A DNA stretch of 64,000 bases from Nocardioides bizhenqiangii (GCF_034661235.1 NZ_CP141059.1:1488001-1552000), one strand, 5' to 3'. Shown: positions 7,930 to 16,766, counted from the first letter of the stretch. The notes: a model not told the origin generated them from the letters alone. Numbers and translations are program-made.

Positions 7930-9339
7930 TCAGCACAGCCCGAGCTGCCGGCCGCGACGTACTGCCTCGACACGGCGGTTCACGCACAGCTTTCCGAAGA
8001 TGCCCTTGAGGTGGGTCTTCACCGTGTTGGCGGAGACGTAGAGCGCCGCCGCGATCTCTTCCGTGGAGTACATCTGCGCCAGGAGATCGAGCACCTGAGT
8101 CTCCCGCTCCGTCAAGGGGGCGCCGATGAGATCGGACGCCCGGCCCTGGTTCGCTTTCCGCTTCGTCCCGTCGTCGTCGACGTGGATCGTGGCGAGGAAG
8201 TCCCGATGGGGACGCAGCGCAGGGTCGCGATCGACGAAGGCACGTACCCACCGCCACTCCCGGACCAGCGCCCGCCGCATCTGCTGGGGCGCGGCAGAGC
8301 GCAGGGCGCGGTCCATCACCAGGCACGCCCGATCGCGCTCCCCCCGATCCTGGGCGAGCCGGGACTCGAGCAGCCAGGCCTCGACCTGAAGGGCCAGCGG
8401 AGCCTGCTCCAGCTCCACCTCGGCGCGGCTGAGGACGGCTTGGGCCCCGCGAAGGTCTCGGACACTGAGCCGGGCGGCCGCGGCGACGACGGTCGCCTCG
8501 GCGACCGCTCCTGGGGGGAGGGGCGTCAGGCTGGCGAGAGCGCGCCGCGGTTCCCCGGCGGCGAGCAGCGCCTCTGCATGCGCGACTTTCACGAGATCAC
8601 GCAGCCAACCCTCGCCCGGGCCAGGAGCTCCGTGCAGGTCGGCGTCCGCGAGGAGTCGCGTCGCAGCCTCGGGCTGCCCCGTTGCGATGAGCAGCTTCGC
8701 CTCGATCAGCAGGCGGCTGGTGTCCATCCAGAGGTCCTGGTCTGAGGGTTCGAGCACGAGGAGCAGCTCTGAGATGACAGCGAGGCGACGACGTGCCTTG
8801 GCGAACTGGCCGCGTTCCAGAGCGACCCACGCCCTCGCCAGCCGAGCATGAGCGATCCCGGCGCCGACGGCGCTGGCTGCCGCGCTCTGGACCTGACGGC
8901 CACGTCGGTCCGCGCGGCACAGCTCGCCTCGAAGCGCCTCGACGTGCGCGAGGGCTCCGCGGCAGTCGTCGCGGGCCTCCGACCAGGCCTCTGCGGCGGC
9001 ACCCCTGGCCAGCACGGTCTCAGCCCCGTGCAGCCCGCCGCTGGCCACGTGGAGCGCGCCGAGGTGTGCACGGAGCGTCGGAGAAAGGCCGCGCAGGCTG
9101 CTGCCGGTGGACGGTGATGCGGCAACTGCTGCGGCTGCATCGATCGGACCGGGACACTGGACGACGTGCGGCTGCCCCCAGGACCCGTCGGGCCGGATCT
9201 CCACCACCGCCCAGCCCCAGGTGGCGGGTGTGGGACGTCCTTCCACCTCGGTCGCCGTCTCTGTCGCGGATGCCGTGACCGGGTCCGAGGCGGAGACGGA
9301 TGCTAGGTCTGGTCGTGAAGACGTGACACTGAGCGTCAT
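7930..9339 (-). CDS. LuxR-family regulator with a helical repeat domain, no ATPase
   Basis: 469 residues. The C-terminus (about 400-465) is a LuxR/NarL helix-turn-helix: LTERETQVLDLLAQMYSTEE then AALYVSANTVKTHLKGIFGKL. The preceding 300 residues are Ala/Leu/Arg-rich helical repeats like those of MalT-type regulators, but no Walker motifs are present, so it looks like a LAL regulator without its NTPase half. The ATG at 9339 with GGGAG upstream is preferred to 9384. Several GGGTGA/TCACCC half-sites upstream suggest self-regulation. It may bind the inverted repeats of this cluster (inference). Confidence 0.85.
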   Translation of the reverse strand: MTLSVTSSRPDLASVSASDPVTASATETATEVEGRPTPATWGWAVVEIRPDGSWGQPHVVQCPGPIDAAAAVAASPSTGSSLRGLSPTLRAHLGALHVASGGLHGAETVLARGAAAEAWSEARDDCRGALAHVEALRGELCRADRRGRQVQSAAASAVGAGIAHARLARAWVALERGQFAKARRRLAVISELLLVLEPSDQDLWMDTSRLLIEAKLLIATGQPEAATRLLADADLHGAPGPGEGWLRDLVKVAHAEALLAAGEPRRALASLTPLPPGAVAEATVVAAAARLSVRDLRGAQAVLSRAEVELEQAPLALQVEAWLLESRLAQDRGERDRACLVMDRALRSAAPQQMRRALVREWRWVRAFVDRDPALRPHRDFLATIHVDDDGTKRKANQGRASDLIGAPLTERETQVLDLLAQMYSTEEIAAALYVSANTVKTHLKGIFGKLCVNRRVEAVRRGRQLGLC

Positions 9340-9384
9340 GTGGGCTCCCGTCGTGGGCGGACCGGCTGCCGACCAGAAAGCCAC

Positions 9385-9450
9385 GTGCGAGGGTGAGATC
9401 GACTCACCCGGCGCAGGATCTCACCCGGGTGAGATCTCCCGATGGTGAGA
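9385..9450. promoter_or_regulatory. Half-site-rich control region between the two LuxR genes
   Basis: Contains a perfect 20-bp palindrome GATCTCACCCGGGTGAGATC at 9417-9436, in which the half-sites abut without a spacer. Two further half-sites lie at 9391-9409 (GGGTGA...TCACCC, everted) and a weaker one near 9445. It lies upstream of the 469-residue regulator and just past the stop of the LAL regulator, so it could be operator, terminator or both. Confidence 0.5.
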
Positions 9451-9456
9451 GATCGG

Positions 9457-11730
9457 TCAGATCAAGGACTGGCGGCGCGCGATCTGCACCGCTTCCGTCC
9501 GCGAGTGCGCCCCGAGCTTGCGGTACACCGCCCTCGCGTGCGTCTTGACCGTGTTGGCGGAGAGGAACAGGTGCGACGCGATCTCCTGCAGGCTGAGCGA
9601 GCCCTGGAGCAACCGGAGTACGTCGAGCTCGCGACCGGTCAGTGGTTCGCCGAGCACGTCGACGGTCGTTTGGTCGCTCAGCAGGTGGTGGATCGCGTCC
9701 TCCCTCGATCGCATCGCCGCCATGCCCTCCGAGAAGCGGCTCATTCGCTCGGCCAGCTCAGGCAGCAGCTCGTAGGCCAGGGAGGACGCCCCGAGCTGCG
9801 CTGCCACTCGAGCAGTGATCAGCAGATGATGGATCGGACCCCAGACGCCCTGGGCGTTGCTCTGGCGCCGCAGACTGAGGCCCAGCTCGAGGGTGGTCCT
9901 CGCGTCGTCGACCTTGCCCGCCGCTGCCTGCGCCTGTCCGAGCGCGGCGAATGCCAGGGAGGCTTGGGGTGAGCTTCGGAGTCCGCGGGCGTCGACCACG
10001 GCCATCGCCAGCTCGGCACACTCCCGGCTCCGCACCCGATCGCCCCGCTCGCTCTCGATGAACGACTGGAGCGACAGTGCGAGGACGCGGACGATCCCCG
10101 GGGCGCTGGCGCTGCGGGCGGCGGCTCGGATCGCTGTGATGGCCTGGTCCAGATCTCCCAGCACGTAGTGCGCGTGACCGAGGGAGCACTGGGCGATCGC
10201 GTGGAACCGTGAGTGGTCGTCGGTCTCGAGCTCGAGCGCGCGTTGTGCGGACGCCAGGATGTCCAGCGGGCCGCCGTACCCGAAGAGGCCCCGGATCAGG
10301 GCAGTCGTGGACTCGATCGATCGGGTTCCGTCGGGCAGGGGGCCGTCGTCGACGACGCTATCGAGGGCAGCGAGATGCTCGGCCAGCGCCGGTTCGTCCC
10401 CGACCAGCGCCGACATCCAGGCCGCCGTGGCGCGAGCCGCTGGAACGGTGCTGTCGGAGATCTCGCCGAGCGACTCCAGCCAGCCGATGACGGTCGCCGC
10501 CCGACCGGCGTCCGCGTACTCCAACCAGTTCGCGTGGATGAGCAGAGCCGCGTCATCGGCCCGTCCGGCAGCCAGTGAGTGCTGCACCGCCTCGGAGATG
10601 TGGCCGTTGGCGGCGAACCATTCGGCAGCCAAGGCGTGGAAGGGCTGCACGCGGTCGGGATGGGTGAACGTCAGCTCACTGCGGGCGACGGCCGCAAAAA
10701 TGTGGTGGAAGCGGAACCACTCTCCGTCTACGCCGAGAGGAATCAGGAACAGGTTGGTGCGTTCCAGTTCGTGGAGCAGGACAGCGCTGTCGCTCACACC
10801 CGCGACGTGGTCGCACAAGGGCGCGGAGAACCGCTCGAGGATCGATAGAGCGGTGATGAAGTCGCGGATGCGGTCGGGCTGTCTGTTGAGGACCTCTTCG
10901 GTCAGGTAGTCACCGATGAAGCGGTTGTCGCCGGTGAACCGACGCACGAAATCGTCCGGCTCGGCTCGGCCGGCCAGTGACAAGGTCGCCAGGTACAGCG
11001 CCGCCGGCCAGCCCTCGGTCCGCTCCATGAGCTGGGCGAGGGTGTCTTCCGACAGATGGACGCCCTGGTCCGCCAACATCTGCGCCGCCTCGGGCGCAGT
11101 GAAGGCCAGGTCCTCGGCACGAAGCTCGGCGAGGTCATGGGAGACCCGGAGGCGTCCGAGTCGGAGCCCCGGGTCCGACCGGGTGACGATCACCAGGTGC
11201 GCCTGGACGGGAAGGTTCCGGATAAGGAACTCGACCTGCTCGTGGCAAGCGGGCGACTGGACGGACTGGAAGTCATCGAGGACGAGGACGAGGTCGTCCG
11301 GCATCGCCGCCAGTGCGTTGACGATGGCTGGGAGGACGGCGCTCGGCGCGCCTGCCGATCGGTGACCGAGCACGCGGGAGAGCTCGTCGATCGGAAGTGG
11401 GCAGCCGGCCCGCTCCAGGGCGGCAGCGACGTGGGTCCACAACCGGTCCGGGTCGTTGTCACCAGGGTCCAGGGAGACCCACGCCGTCGTCGGAGGCGTC
11501 CCGGCATGGAGCCACTGGGCGACCACCGTGGTCTTTCCGTAACCGGCAGGCGCTGCCACCAGGGTCACCGGAAGCCGGGTCGCTAGATCCATCGCTCCGA
11601 CCAGGCGAGATCTGTCGATCCAATTGTCACGCCTGGATGGCCGGTGGAGCTTCGCCTCCAGGAAGTGGTCGACCGATGTTCTGGGGACAGCAGAACGACC
11701 GATAAGGTCCTCCCCAGGCATGCCGGTCAT
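9457..11730 (-). CDS. MalT/LAL-type LuxR-family ATP-dependent regulator
   Basis: 757 residues, the usual domain order of MalT-like regulators. An N-terminal NTPase has Walker A APAGYGKTT at residues 60-68 and Walker B LVLVLDDF. It contains a winged-helix-like part (LTEEVLNRQPDRIRDFITAL) and a long helical repeat region. The C-terminal LuxR HTH (about 690-750) has LTGRELDVLRLLQ and HLFLSANTVKTHARAVYRKL. These regulators usually need an inducer and ATP to oligomerise and activate promoters with inverted or direct repeats near -40. A -10 hexamer TATAGT (11761-11766) precedes the ATG at 11730; ATG 11721 is also possible. It is the best candidate activator for promoters P1-P8, without direct proof. 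Confidence 0.9.
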   Translation of the reverse strand: MTGMPGEDLIGRSAVPRTSVDHFLEAKLHRPSRRDNWIDRSRLVGAMDLATRLPVTLVAAPAGYGKTTVVAQWLHAGTPPTTAWVSLDPGDNDPDRLWTHVAAALERAGCPLPIDELSRVLGHRSAGAPSAVLPAIVNALAAMPDDLVLVLDDFQSVQSPACHEQVEFLIRNLPVQAHLVIVTRSDPGLRLGRLRVSHDLAELRAEDLAFTAPEAAQMLADQGVHLSEDTLAQLMERTEGWPAALYLATLSLAGRAEPDDFVRRFTGDNRFIGDYLTEEVLNRQPDRIRDFITALSILERFSAPLCDHVAGVSDSAVLLHELERTNLFLIPLGVDGEWFRFHHIFAAVARSELTFTHPDRVQPFHALAAEWFAANGHISEAVQHSLAAGRADDAALLIHANWLEYADAGRAATVIGWLESLGEISDSTVPAARATAAWMSALVGDEPALAEHLAALDSVVDDGPLPDGTRSIESTTALIRGLFGYGGPLDILASAQRALELETDDHSRFHAIAQCSLGHAHYVLGDLDQAITAIRAAARSASAPGIVRVLALSLQSFIESERGDRVRSRECAELAMAVVDARGLRSSPQASLAFAALGQAQAAAGKVDDARTTLELGLSLRRQSNAQGVWGPIHHLLITARVAAQLGASSLAYELLPELAERMSRFSEGMAAMRSREDAIHHLLSDQTTVDVLGEPLTGRELDVLRLLQGSLSLQEIASHLFLSANTVKTHARAVYRKLGAHSRTEAVQIARRQSLI

Positions 11731-11760
11731 TCGTCATCTCGCTAACGACGTCGTCCCATG

Positions 11761-11766
11761 ACTATA
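11761..11766 (-). promoter_or_regulatory. -10 hexamer for the LAL regulator
   Basis: TATAGT on the minus strand, 31 bp before the ATG at 11730. It is the best -10 match in the accessory cluster and has no inverted repeat upstream, so the regulator gene appears to be expressed from an ordinary promoter, unlike the genes around it. The rest of 11731-11847 shows nothing else recognisable. Confidence 0.45.
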
Positions 11767-11847
11767 CGGTTCTCCGCCGATGAATGTGGCCGGTCGAGAC
11801 GCGACGCGGCTTTGCGACCTCGACCGTCGCGGACGTACCGAGACCGG

Positions 11848-12072
11848 CTAGTCCGGATCGGGCGCGACGTCCGGTTCCCTGTGGACGTCGACGACGACAA
11901 AACCCTCACGGCTGAGCGCCTCGAGAAGGCCGTGCAGCTCCGCTTCGTCCCCCAGCACGACGTGGATCGTGGTGCCGGCCGGATTGGCGGAGACCGTCAT
12001 GCCTTCGAAGTCGTCGAGCAGCTCGCGAGGAACCTCCCCGACCGCGCGAATCTCGTAGGCGGCTCTCGACAT
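11848..12072 (-). CDS. Small conserved hypothetical protein
   Basis: 74 residues from the ATG at 12072: MSRAAYEIRAVGEVPRELL then a segment with a beta-strand pattern (GTTIHVVLGDEAELHGLLEAL) and ending VVVDVHREPD. No known domain is recognised with certainty. Short proteins of this pattern (YxIxVxGxVPxxLLxxFxxxTV...) occur in actinobacterial stress-type clusters. The frame is open further upstream, but promoter P5 at 12109-12154 supports this start. Confidence 0.65.
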   Translation of the reverse strand: MSRAAYEIRAVGEVPRELLDDFEGMTVSANPAGTTIHVVLGDEAELHGLLEALSREGFVVVDVHREPDVAPDPD

Positions 12073-12108
12073 GAAGGTCTCGATTCGTCGTCGCGGACTG
12101 AGGCGCTC

Positions 12109-12154
12109 AGGATGCGCCCGCCCGTCCTCGTGGCGCGTCACCCATCTCGGGTGA
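12109..12154 (-). promoter_or_regulatory. Inverted-repeat promoter P5
   Basis: Minus strand GTCACCC-GAGAT-GGGTGAC (12137-12155), then 23 bp, then CATCCT (12109-12114). The predicted start is near 12102, about 30 nt before ATG 12072. The repeat arms are perfect over seven bases; the spacing is one base longer than in the other seven promoters. Confidence 0.5.
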
Positions 12155-12168
12155 CACTGCGCCCTTCG

Positions 12169-12546
12169 CTAGGCGGGCTCGGGCTCGCGCGTCGTGAGCA
12201 GTCGGTCGACGGCGAACACCAGGACAGCGGTCACGGCGGAGATGACGATCGCGGCAAGGACGGCCGAGAAGAAGCCGCCGACGTCGAGGTAGTCGGTCAA
12301 GCCGGCGGTGATGCCGAGCAGCGCAGCATTGACGACGAGCGCGAAGAGCCCGAACGTGATCACGTTGAGGGGGATCGAGATGAACCGCAGCACTGGCCCG
12401 ATCACGGCATTGACCAGTCCGAACAGGAGCGCGACCCAGAGGAGCCCCAGGACGCCGCCATCGATCTCCACCGACGGGATCACGGCAGCGGTGATGGCGA
12501 TGGCAGCCGCGACGACCAACCAGACGGCGATCAGTTGCTTCAGCAT
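12169..12546 (-). CDS. Holin-4-type (PF04020-like) four-helix membrane protein
   Basis: 125 residues, four membrane helices: LIAVWLVVAAAIAITAAVIP, then LWVALLFGLVNAVIGPVLRF, then VITFGLFALVVNAALLGITAGL, then a last C-terminal helix. FGLVNAVxGPxL and LxVNAxLLxIT are the family signature. Despite the name, chromosomal copies are not phage lysis genes; the function is unknown. The ATG at 12546 has GAGGAG upstream and lies about 47 nt behind the start predicted from promoter P6. Two larger proteins in this window carry the same domain. Confidence 0.9.
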   Translation of the reverse strand: MLKQLIAVWLVVAAAIAITAAVIPSVEIDGGVLGLLWVALLFGLVNAVIGPVLRFISIPLNVITFGLFALVVNAALLGITAGLTDYLDVGGFFSAVLAAIVISAVTAVLVFAVDRLLTTREPEPA

Positions 12547-12599
12547 GAGGACTCCTCGGTAGTCGGTCGGCGGATCGGCTTTCGGTGCGCCGACCGCTC

Positions 12600-12644
12600 A
12601 GCGTAGGAGCGGTGGGACGTCGGGGCGTCACCTCGCGCGGGTGA
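12600..12644 (-). promoter_or_regulatory. Inverted-repeat promoter P6
   Basis: Minus strand TCACCC-GCGCG-AGGTGA (12628-12644), 22 bp, then TACGCT (12600-12605). It serves the holin-4-type gene; one arm has a single base change from the consensus. Confidence 0.65.
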
Positions 12645-12659
12645 ACCGCGCATGGGCGA

Positions 12660-12836
12660 GGCGAGGATGTACTGGAGGGCAGACCACGAGGGGGAGCGAT
12701 CGACGGGCCCATCAAGGGTGGGTCCCACCTGTGCGCGCCGAACTACTGCCTGCGCTACCGACCGGCCGCGCGCCAGCTCCAGACTGTGGACACGTCGACC
12801 AGTCACCTCGGCTTCCGCTGCATCGTCCGGGATTGA
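12660..12836 (+). pseudogene. C-terminal remnant of a formylglycine-generating enzyme (SUMF1/FGE family)
   Basis: From 12705 to the TGA at 12834-12836 the frame reads [15 protein letters not shown] then [16 protein letters not shown] then [10 protein letters not shown]. This matches the end of FGE-type proteins, where GGSxxCxxxYCxRYRxAAR carries the two copper-binding Cys and GFRC closes the fold. Both Cys are kept. No start codon, ribosome site or rest of the protein (about 280 residues) is present; promoter P6 lies immediately upstream in the opposite direction. The 45 bases before 12705 only weakly resemble an FGE. I take it as the stub of a deleted gene, close to an arylsulfatase remnant at 16829. 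Confidence 0.75.
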
Positions 12837-12864
12837 AGACGCTCGATCGTGAGCGCCACCCCGG

Positions 12865-14562
12865 TCAGTTCTGAGCGCTCACCCACTCCTCCGCATGGCG
12901 GTAGGCAGTCAGACTGGCCTCACCGATCACTTCGGTGGCCTGGAAGAGCCGCACGTCGCCGGCGTTCTCGACCGTCCGGTTGCGTTGCACCTGGGCGAGG
13001 ACCTCGGCGTCGAGACCGGTCAGGTAGAAGCGGCCCCCGACTGCTGCGATGCGGGCTGCGTAGTCCGACAGCACGGCGTAGGACGTTGCTCCGAGCAGCG
13101 CACGACCACGCAGGCGCAGGACGACTGCCGGGCTGACCGAGCCCTCCGGGTCGGGGAGGTGCGCCTGAAGGGTTCGGGCGCCCGCGTAGTAGAGGCTCCC
13201 GTAGACGTCCAGGAGGACGGCCCGCCTCGACTCCAGGCGCGGAGCTGCCGGCTGTTCCGTGAAGGACCCAGAATCATTGGGGACGAGCTCGACGACCCTC
13301 AGGTCGAGTGCCTCGCGGTTGAGCTGCATGAGCAGGGCGAACACCACCCCGAGACCGACGGCAGCGGCCACCGGCAGCAGGAGCGTGGCGATGAACGTGG
13401 CGCACACCGCGATCTGAGAGATCCGTGACGTGCGCATGATCGCTCGCAGCTGACCGGTGCGCAGGGACCCGATGGCGGCGACGATGAGCACTGCGGCCAA
13501 GGTGGGCATGGCGACCGCGCCCACGATCCCTGAGAAGGCAAGGAGGATGATCGCCATCCAGATCCCGGAGAAGATCGCGGCCCAACGGGTTCGGGCACCC
13601 GCGGCGACACTGAGGGCCGTCTGTCCGACCGAGCCGCCGACCGGCTGCCCCCGGAACAGGCCGGACAACAGGTTCCCGACACCTTGAGCGAGGAAGTCCC
13701 GGTTCGGCTCGGACCGCGACCCGTCGGGATTCGGCGCGGACTCGCTGACCCCCGCACCTTGGATGAGGACCAGCGCTGCGACAGCGCACGCACCGGAGAC
13801 CAGGCTGACGGACAGCTCGCTCAGGTGCGGGAGGCCGGGCATCGGCAGGCCCTGCGGGATATGGCCGACGTCACGGACGCGCAGGACACTGGCCGCTTCC
13901 AGCGCGATCACGGCCACCGTAGGGATGACGAGCCCGATAAGGGCCGAGTAGGGAGCCAGTCTCGACCGAGCGAGGACGACGAGGATGGCTGCAGCAGCAG
14001 CCCCGGCGAGGAGGGACGCGAGATCGACGCTGCCGAGGTCGAGCAGCAGGTTCCAGGCCTTGTCCAGCGCGAAGTCACCGGAGACGTCCGACCCCGCGAG
14101 GTCGGGCAGCTGTCCCAGCACGATGTTGCAGGCGACACCCGTCAGGAATCCGATCATCACCGAGTGCGGCACGAACCGCGTGAACCGGCCCAGCCGGAGG
14201 ACGGCGGCCACGACCATCAGCCCGCCGGCGATGAGGGTGAGGAGGAACAACGCCTCGGAGCGGCGGTCGGGCGGAACACCGGCCACGGCGGAGCCAGCCG
14301 CCAGCGCAGCCGCGCTCGTGGTGGTGATGACCATCAGCTTGCTGCTGGCCGTGAGGCCGCCCCCCACCGGGCCGAAGATGCTCGCGTACAGCCCGTGGAC
14401 CGGGTTCACTCCAGCGAGAACGCCCGCCGCCATCCCGTCGGGAACGCTGCTGATCGCTCCGGGAAGACCGGCCACGAGATCCTGTTTCAGGGTCGCCCGC
14501 TTCGGAGCGATACCGGTCAACCACCCGCGCACGGACGAAAGAGAACCGCGTTTCGCGTCCAT
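12865..14562 (-). CDS. SulP-family anion transporter with STAS domain
   Basis: 565 residues. Residues about 25-430 hold roughly ten to twelve membrane helices. They include the SulP pattern LVAGLPGAISSVPDGMAAGV and the region ASIFGPVGGGLTASSKLMV that lines the substrate site, and GQPVGGSVGQTALSVAAG in the second half. Residues about 450-560 form a cytoplasmic STAS domain (VLLDVYGSLYYAGARTLQ). SulP proteins move sulfate, bicarbonate or other anions. The ATG overlaps the stop of the preceding gene by one base (TGATG), so the two are translationally coupled. The substrate is not readable, but sulfate would fit the sulfatase remnants on both sides. Confidence 0.9.
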   Translation of the reverse strand: MDAKRGSLSSVRGWLTGIAPKRATLKQDLVAGLPGAISSVPDGMAAGVLAGVNPVHGLYASIFGPVGGGLTASSKLMVITTTSAAALAAGSAVAGVPPDRRSEALFLLTLIAGGLMVVAAVLRLGRFTRFVPHSVMIGFLTGVACNIVLGQLPDLAGSDVSGDFALDKAWNLLLDLGSVDLASLLAGAAAAAILVVLARSRLAPYSALIGLVIPTVAVIALEAASVLRVRDVGHIPQGLPMPGLPHLSELSVSLVSGACAVAALVLIQGAGVSESAPNPDGSRSEPNRDFLAQGVGNLLSGLFRGQPVGGSVGQTALSVAAGARTRWAAIFSGIWMAIILLAFSGIVGAVAMPTLAAVLIVAAIGSLRTGQLRAIMRTSRISQIAVCATFIATLLLPVAAAVGLGVVFALLMQLNREALDLRVVELVPNDSGSFTEQPAAPRLESRRAVLLDVYGSLYYAGARTLQAHLPDPEGSVSPAVVLRLRGRALLGATSYAVLSDYAARIAAVGGRFYLTGLDAEVLAQVQRNRTVENAGDVRLFQATEVIGEASLTAYRHAEEWVSAQN

Positions 14563-15314
14563 CACTGACCGCCCCGGTCCGGAGACCTCACCAGGATGAT
14601 GACGCTCACCATCAGCACCCAGATCGGGAAGAGCACCTGGAGCCACTTCTGGTCGGCGGAACCCACCAGCAGGGCGAGCGCGACCCCGTAGCCGGCGTAC
14701 GAGAGCCAGCGAGGCAATGCCCTCGCGCGGAGGCCCGCCGTGCTCACGGACAACGTGAACACAGCCGCCATCCGCATCGCGTAGACCGAGATGAGACCTT
14801 CGGAGTTGTCGCGGCCGTAGGCCCACACATCAGCGTCGACATTCGGCCCGTCCAGCATCTCGACCATGCTGGCAGTGGTCACGGCCCCGGCGAACAGCAT
14901 CGCCAGGAAGAGCAGTCCGCTGCCGAGGAAAACGGTGGAGAAGAGGCGATCCTCGATGTCGCCGAGCTGTTCGCGGATGACCCCGATGAACCACAGGAAG
15001 GCGATCCCCGCAAAGGGGACGAGCTGGAGGCTCCACCAGATCATCGTCTGGCGGTTGCCATCCGCCTGCAGGGACTCGTAGTCGGGTTCGGCCAGCGCGA
15101 GGCGAACCATCGCCATGGCGGCGAGGAGCAGGACACCGAAGATGATGCCGGCGATCGCTGCGGCTCGGCGAGTCCGCCAGAAGGCGGCCGTCAGTATGGG
15201 CTGGTTGGTGCTCACCGAGGGCACCGGTGCCTCGGTCGAGACAAACTCGGTGCTGATCCTTTCGCCGCCTCCGCTCGTGACACGTGCGACATCTTGGGTC
15301 GACCCCTTCGCCAT
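14562..15314 (-). CDS. Multi-pass membrane protein of unknown function
   Basis: 250 residues. An N-terminal soluble stretch of about 50 residues is followed by six predicted membrane helices, for example AAAIAGIIFGVLLLAAMAMV, MIWWSLQLVPFAGIAFLWFI and LFSTVFLGSGLLFLAMLF. The ATG at 15314 follows GATGAGGAC; longer in-frame starts reach back to 15377 but would overlap promoter P7. The stop codon overlaps the SulP start, which suggests a joint role with the transporter. I do not recognise the family with confidence. Confidence 0.75.
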   Translation of the reverse strand: MAKGSTQDVARVTSGGGERISTEFVSTEAPVPSVSTNQPILTAAFWRTRRAAAIAGIIFGVLLLAAMAMVRLALAEPDYESLQADGNRQTMIWWSLQLVPFAGIAFLWFIGVIREQLGDIEDRLFSTVFLGSGLLFLAMLFAGAVTTASMVEMLDGPNVDADVWAYGRDNSEGLISVYAMRMAAVFTLSVSTAGLRARALPRWLSYAGYGVALALLVGSADQKWLQVLFPIWVLMVSVIILVRSPDRGGQ

Positions 15315-15319
15315 TGTCC

Positions 15320-15364
15320 TCATCCGACCCGGGTGAGGCGCGAACCCCCTGGCCGCGGCAGTCT
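15320..15364 (+). promoter_or_regulatory. Inverted-repeat promoter P7 (for the cation/proton antiporter)
   Basis: TCATCC-GACCC-GGGTGA (15320-15336), 22 bp, then CAGTCT (15359-15364). The predicted start is near 15371, with a leader of about 70 nt before GTG 15441. The repeat also covers the ribosome site of the divergent gene starting at 15314, so a bound protein could affect both directions. Confidence 0.6.
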
Positions 15365-15440
15365 TCTCATCAGCCACGGATCGAGCCGGCCGTCGGAGGC
15401 AGGTCTCCAGCTCCGGCTCCAGCTCTGGGAGGACCGCAAA

Positions 15441-16766
15441 GTGAGCGAGGCCGCGTTCGCCGTACTCATGCTGCTAGTCCTGGCGTGGGCCGTGGCGTCC
15501 CATCTCCTCACCCGCGTCAACATCACGGGAGCGCTGGTGTTCCTGGCCGCGGGCTACACGTTGGGCAACCCCACGTGGGGACTGCTTGCCATCGACGTCA
15601 CCACGCCGTCGATGCACGTGCTTGCGGAGCTGACGCTGGCGCTGCTGCTCTTCACGGATGCGTCGCGGGTCAACGTCTCGCAGCTGCGACGCGACGTCTA
15701 CTTTCCGTCCCGCCTGCTGGGTATCGGTCTTCCGCTTTCCATCGTCCTGGGCTCGTTGGCTGCTGCCTGGATGTTCGACGACTTCTCGTGGGCGCTCGCC
15801 GGCTTTGTCGGAGCCACCCTGGCTCCGACGGACGCGGCTCTGAGTGCGCAGGTCATCAACGACGACCGGGTACCGATGCGGTTGCGTCGCGCGCTCAACG
15901 TCGAGAGCGGACTCAACGACGGCATCGCCACACCGATCGTCGCGTTCACCCTCGCCGTGGTCGCCGGCGATCTCGGGCTGGGGCACCACGGGGACTCTCC
16001 GGAGGTTGGGGCGCTGCTCGAGCTTGCGCTGGGCGTCGGTGTCGGGCTGGTGGTCGGGGTGGGCAGCGTTGTGCTGATCTCGCTCGGCTCGAGGCGGAAG
16101 TGGGTCGCGGCCGGCGGCCGACGGCTGGCGACCCTGGGCGCCGCGCTCGCCAGCTTTGCGCTTGCTGCTGCGCTCGACGGCAACGGGTTCATCGCGGCAT
16201 TCGTGGCCGGGATCGTGTTCGGAGCTCGATTGCCTCCCGACGTGGCCGAGGTCGAGGAGGTCGGAGAGCTGCCCGAGCTCCTGGGAGAGCTCCTCGCGCT
16301 GGCCGTGTGGTTCCTCTTCGGCGCTGCTCTGCTCCCGGTCGCCCTCGACCACTTCTCGGCGTCCGTCCTGGTCTACGCGCTGCTCAGCCTGACGGTGATC
16401 CGCATGATTCCGGTCGGCATCGCCCTCCTGGGTGCGGGCATGGACCGGTCCACGGTCCTGTTCGTCGGCTGGTTCGGTCCGCGGGGTCTGGCCTCCGTCG
16501 TGTTCATCCTCCTCGCGGTCGAGGAGCTCGGTGAGACGCCGTTGGTGGGCCAGGCCGTGTCTGTGGTCGCGGTCACCGTGGTGCTGAGCGTGGTCCTCCA
16601 CGGGGTCTCTGCCGGGCCGCTCGGACGTCGCTACGTCGCGAGGCGCGAGGCCGGTGATGACGCTGACGCGCCGAGGTCCCGACGACCGGGACACCTTCAC
16701 GCGTCGGACGTCAGCCGACCGCGAGCTGCGGGCTCTTCCGTCGTGGGTGAGGACGAGCCGTCATAG
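15441..16766 (+). CDS. Cation/proton antiporter, CPA1-type
   Basis: 441 residues, twelve or so membrane helices. The GTG at 15441 has GGGAGGA upstream. Typical elements are the N-terminal helix pair, GATLAPTDAALSAQVIND in the middle (the TD region of the ion-binding discontinuous helices), VESGLNDGIATPIVAFTLAV with the conserved Asn-Asp, and FVAGIVFGARL in the second repeat. The last 45 residues are hydrophilic and need not be structured. The family exchanges Na+ or K+ for protons and protects against salt or pH stress. Confidence 0.9.
   Translation: MSEAAFAVLMLLVLAWAVASHLLTRVNITGALVFLAAGYTLGNPTWGLLAIDVTTPSMHVLAELTLALLLFTDASRVNVSQLRRDVYFPSRLLGIGLPLSIVLGSLAAAWMFDDFSWALAGFVGATLAPTDAALSAQVINDDRVPMRLRRALNVESGLNDGIATPIVAFTLAVVAGDLGLGHHGDSPEVGALLELALGVGVGLVVGVGSVVLISLGSRRKWVAAGGRRLATLGAALASFALAAALDGNGFIAAFVAGIVFGARLPPDVAEVEEVGELPELLGELLALAVWFLFGAALLPVALDHFSASVLVYALLSLTVIRMIPVGIALLGAGMDRSTVLFVGWFGPRGLASVVFILLAVEELGETPLVGQAVSVVAVTVVLSVVLHGVSAGPLGRRYVARREAGDDADAPRSRRPGHLHASDVSRPRAAGSSVVGEDEPS

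Noticed and set aside
814..12546. Three holin-named domains suggesting a prophage
   Set aside because: No phage structural, integrase, terminase or lysin gene is present; chromosomal Phage_holin_4_2 proteins are common in actinobacteria outside phages.
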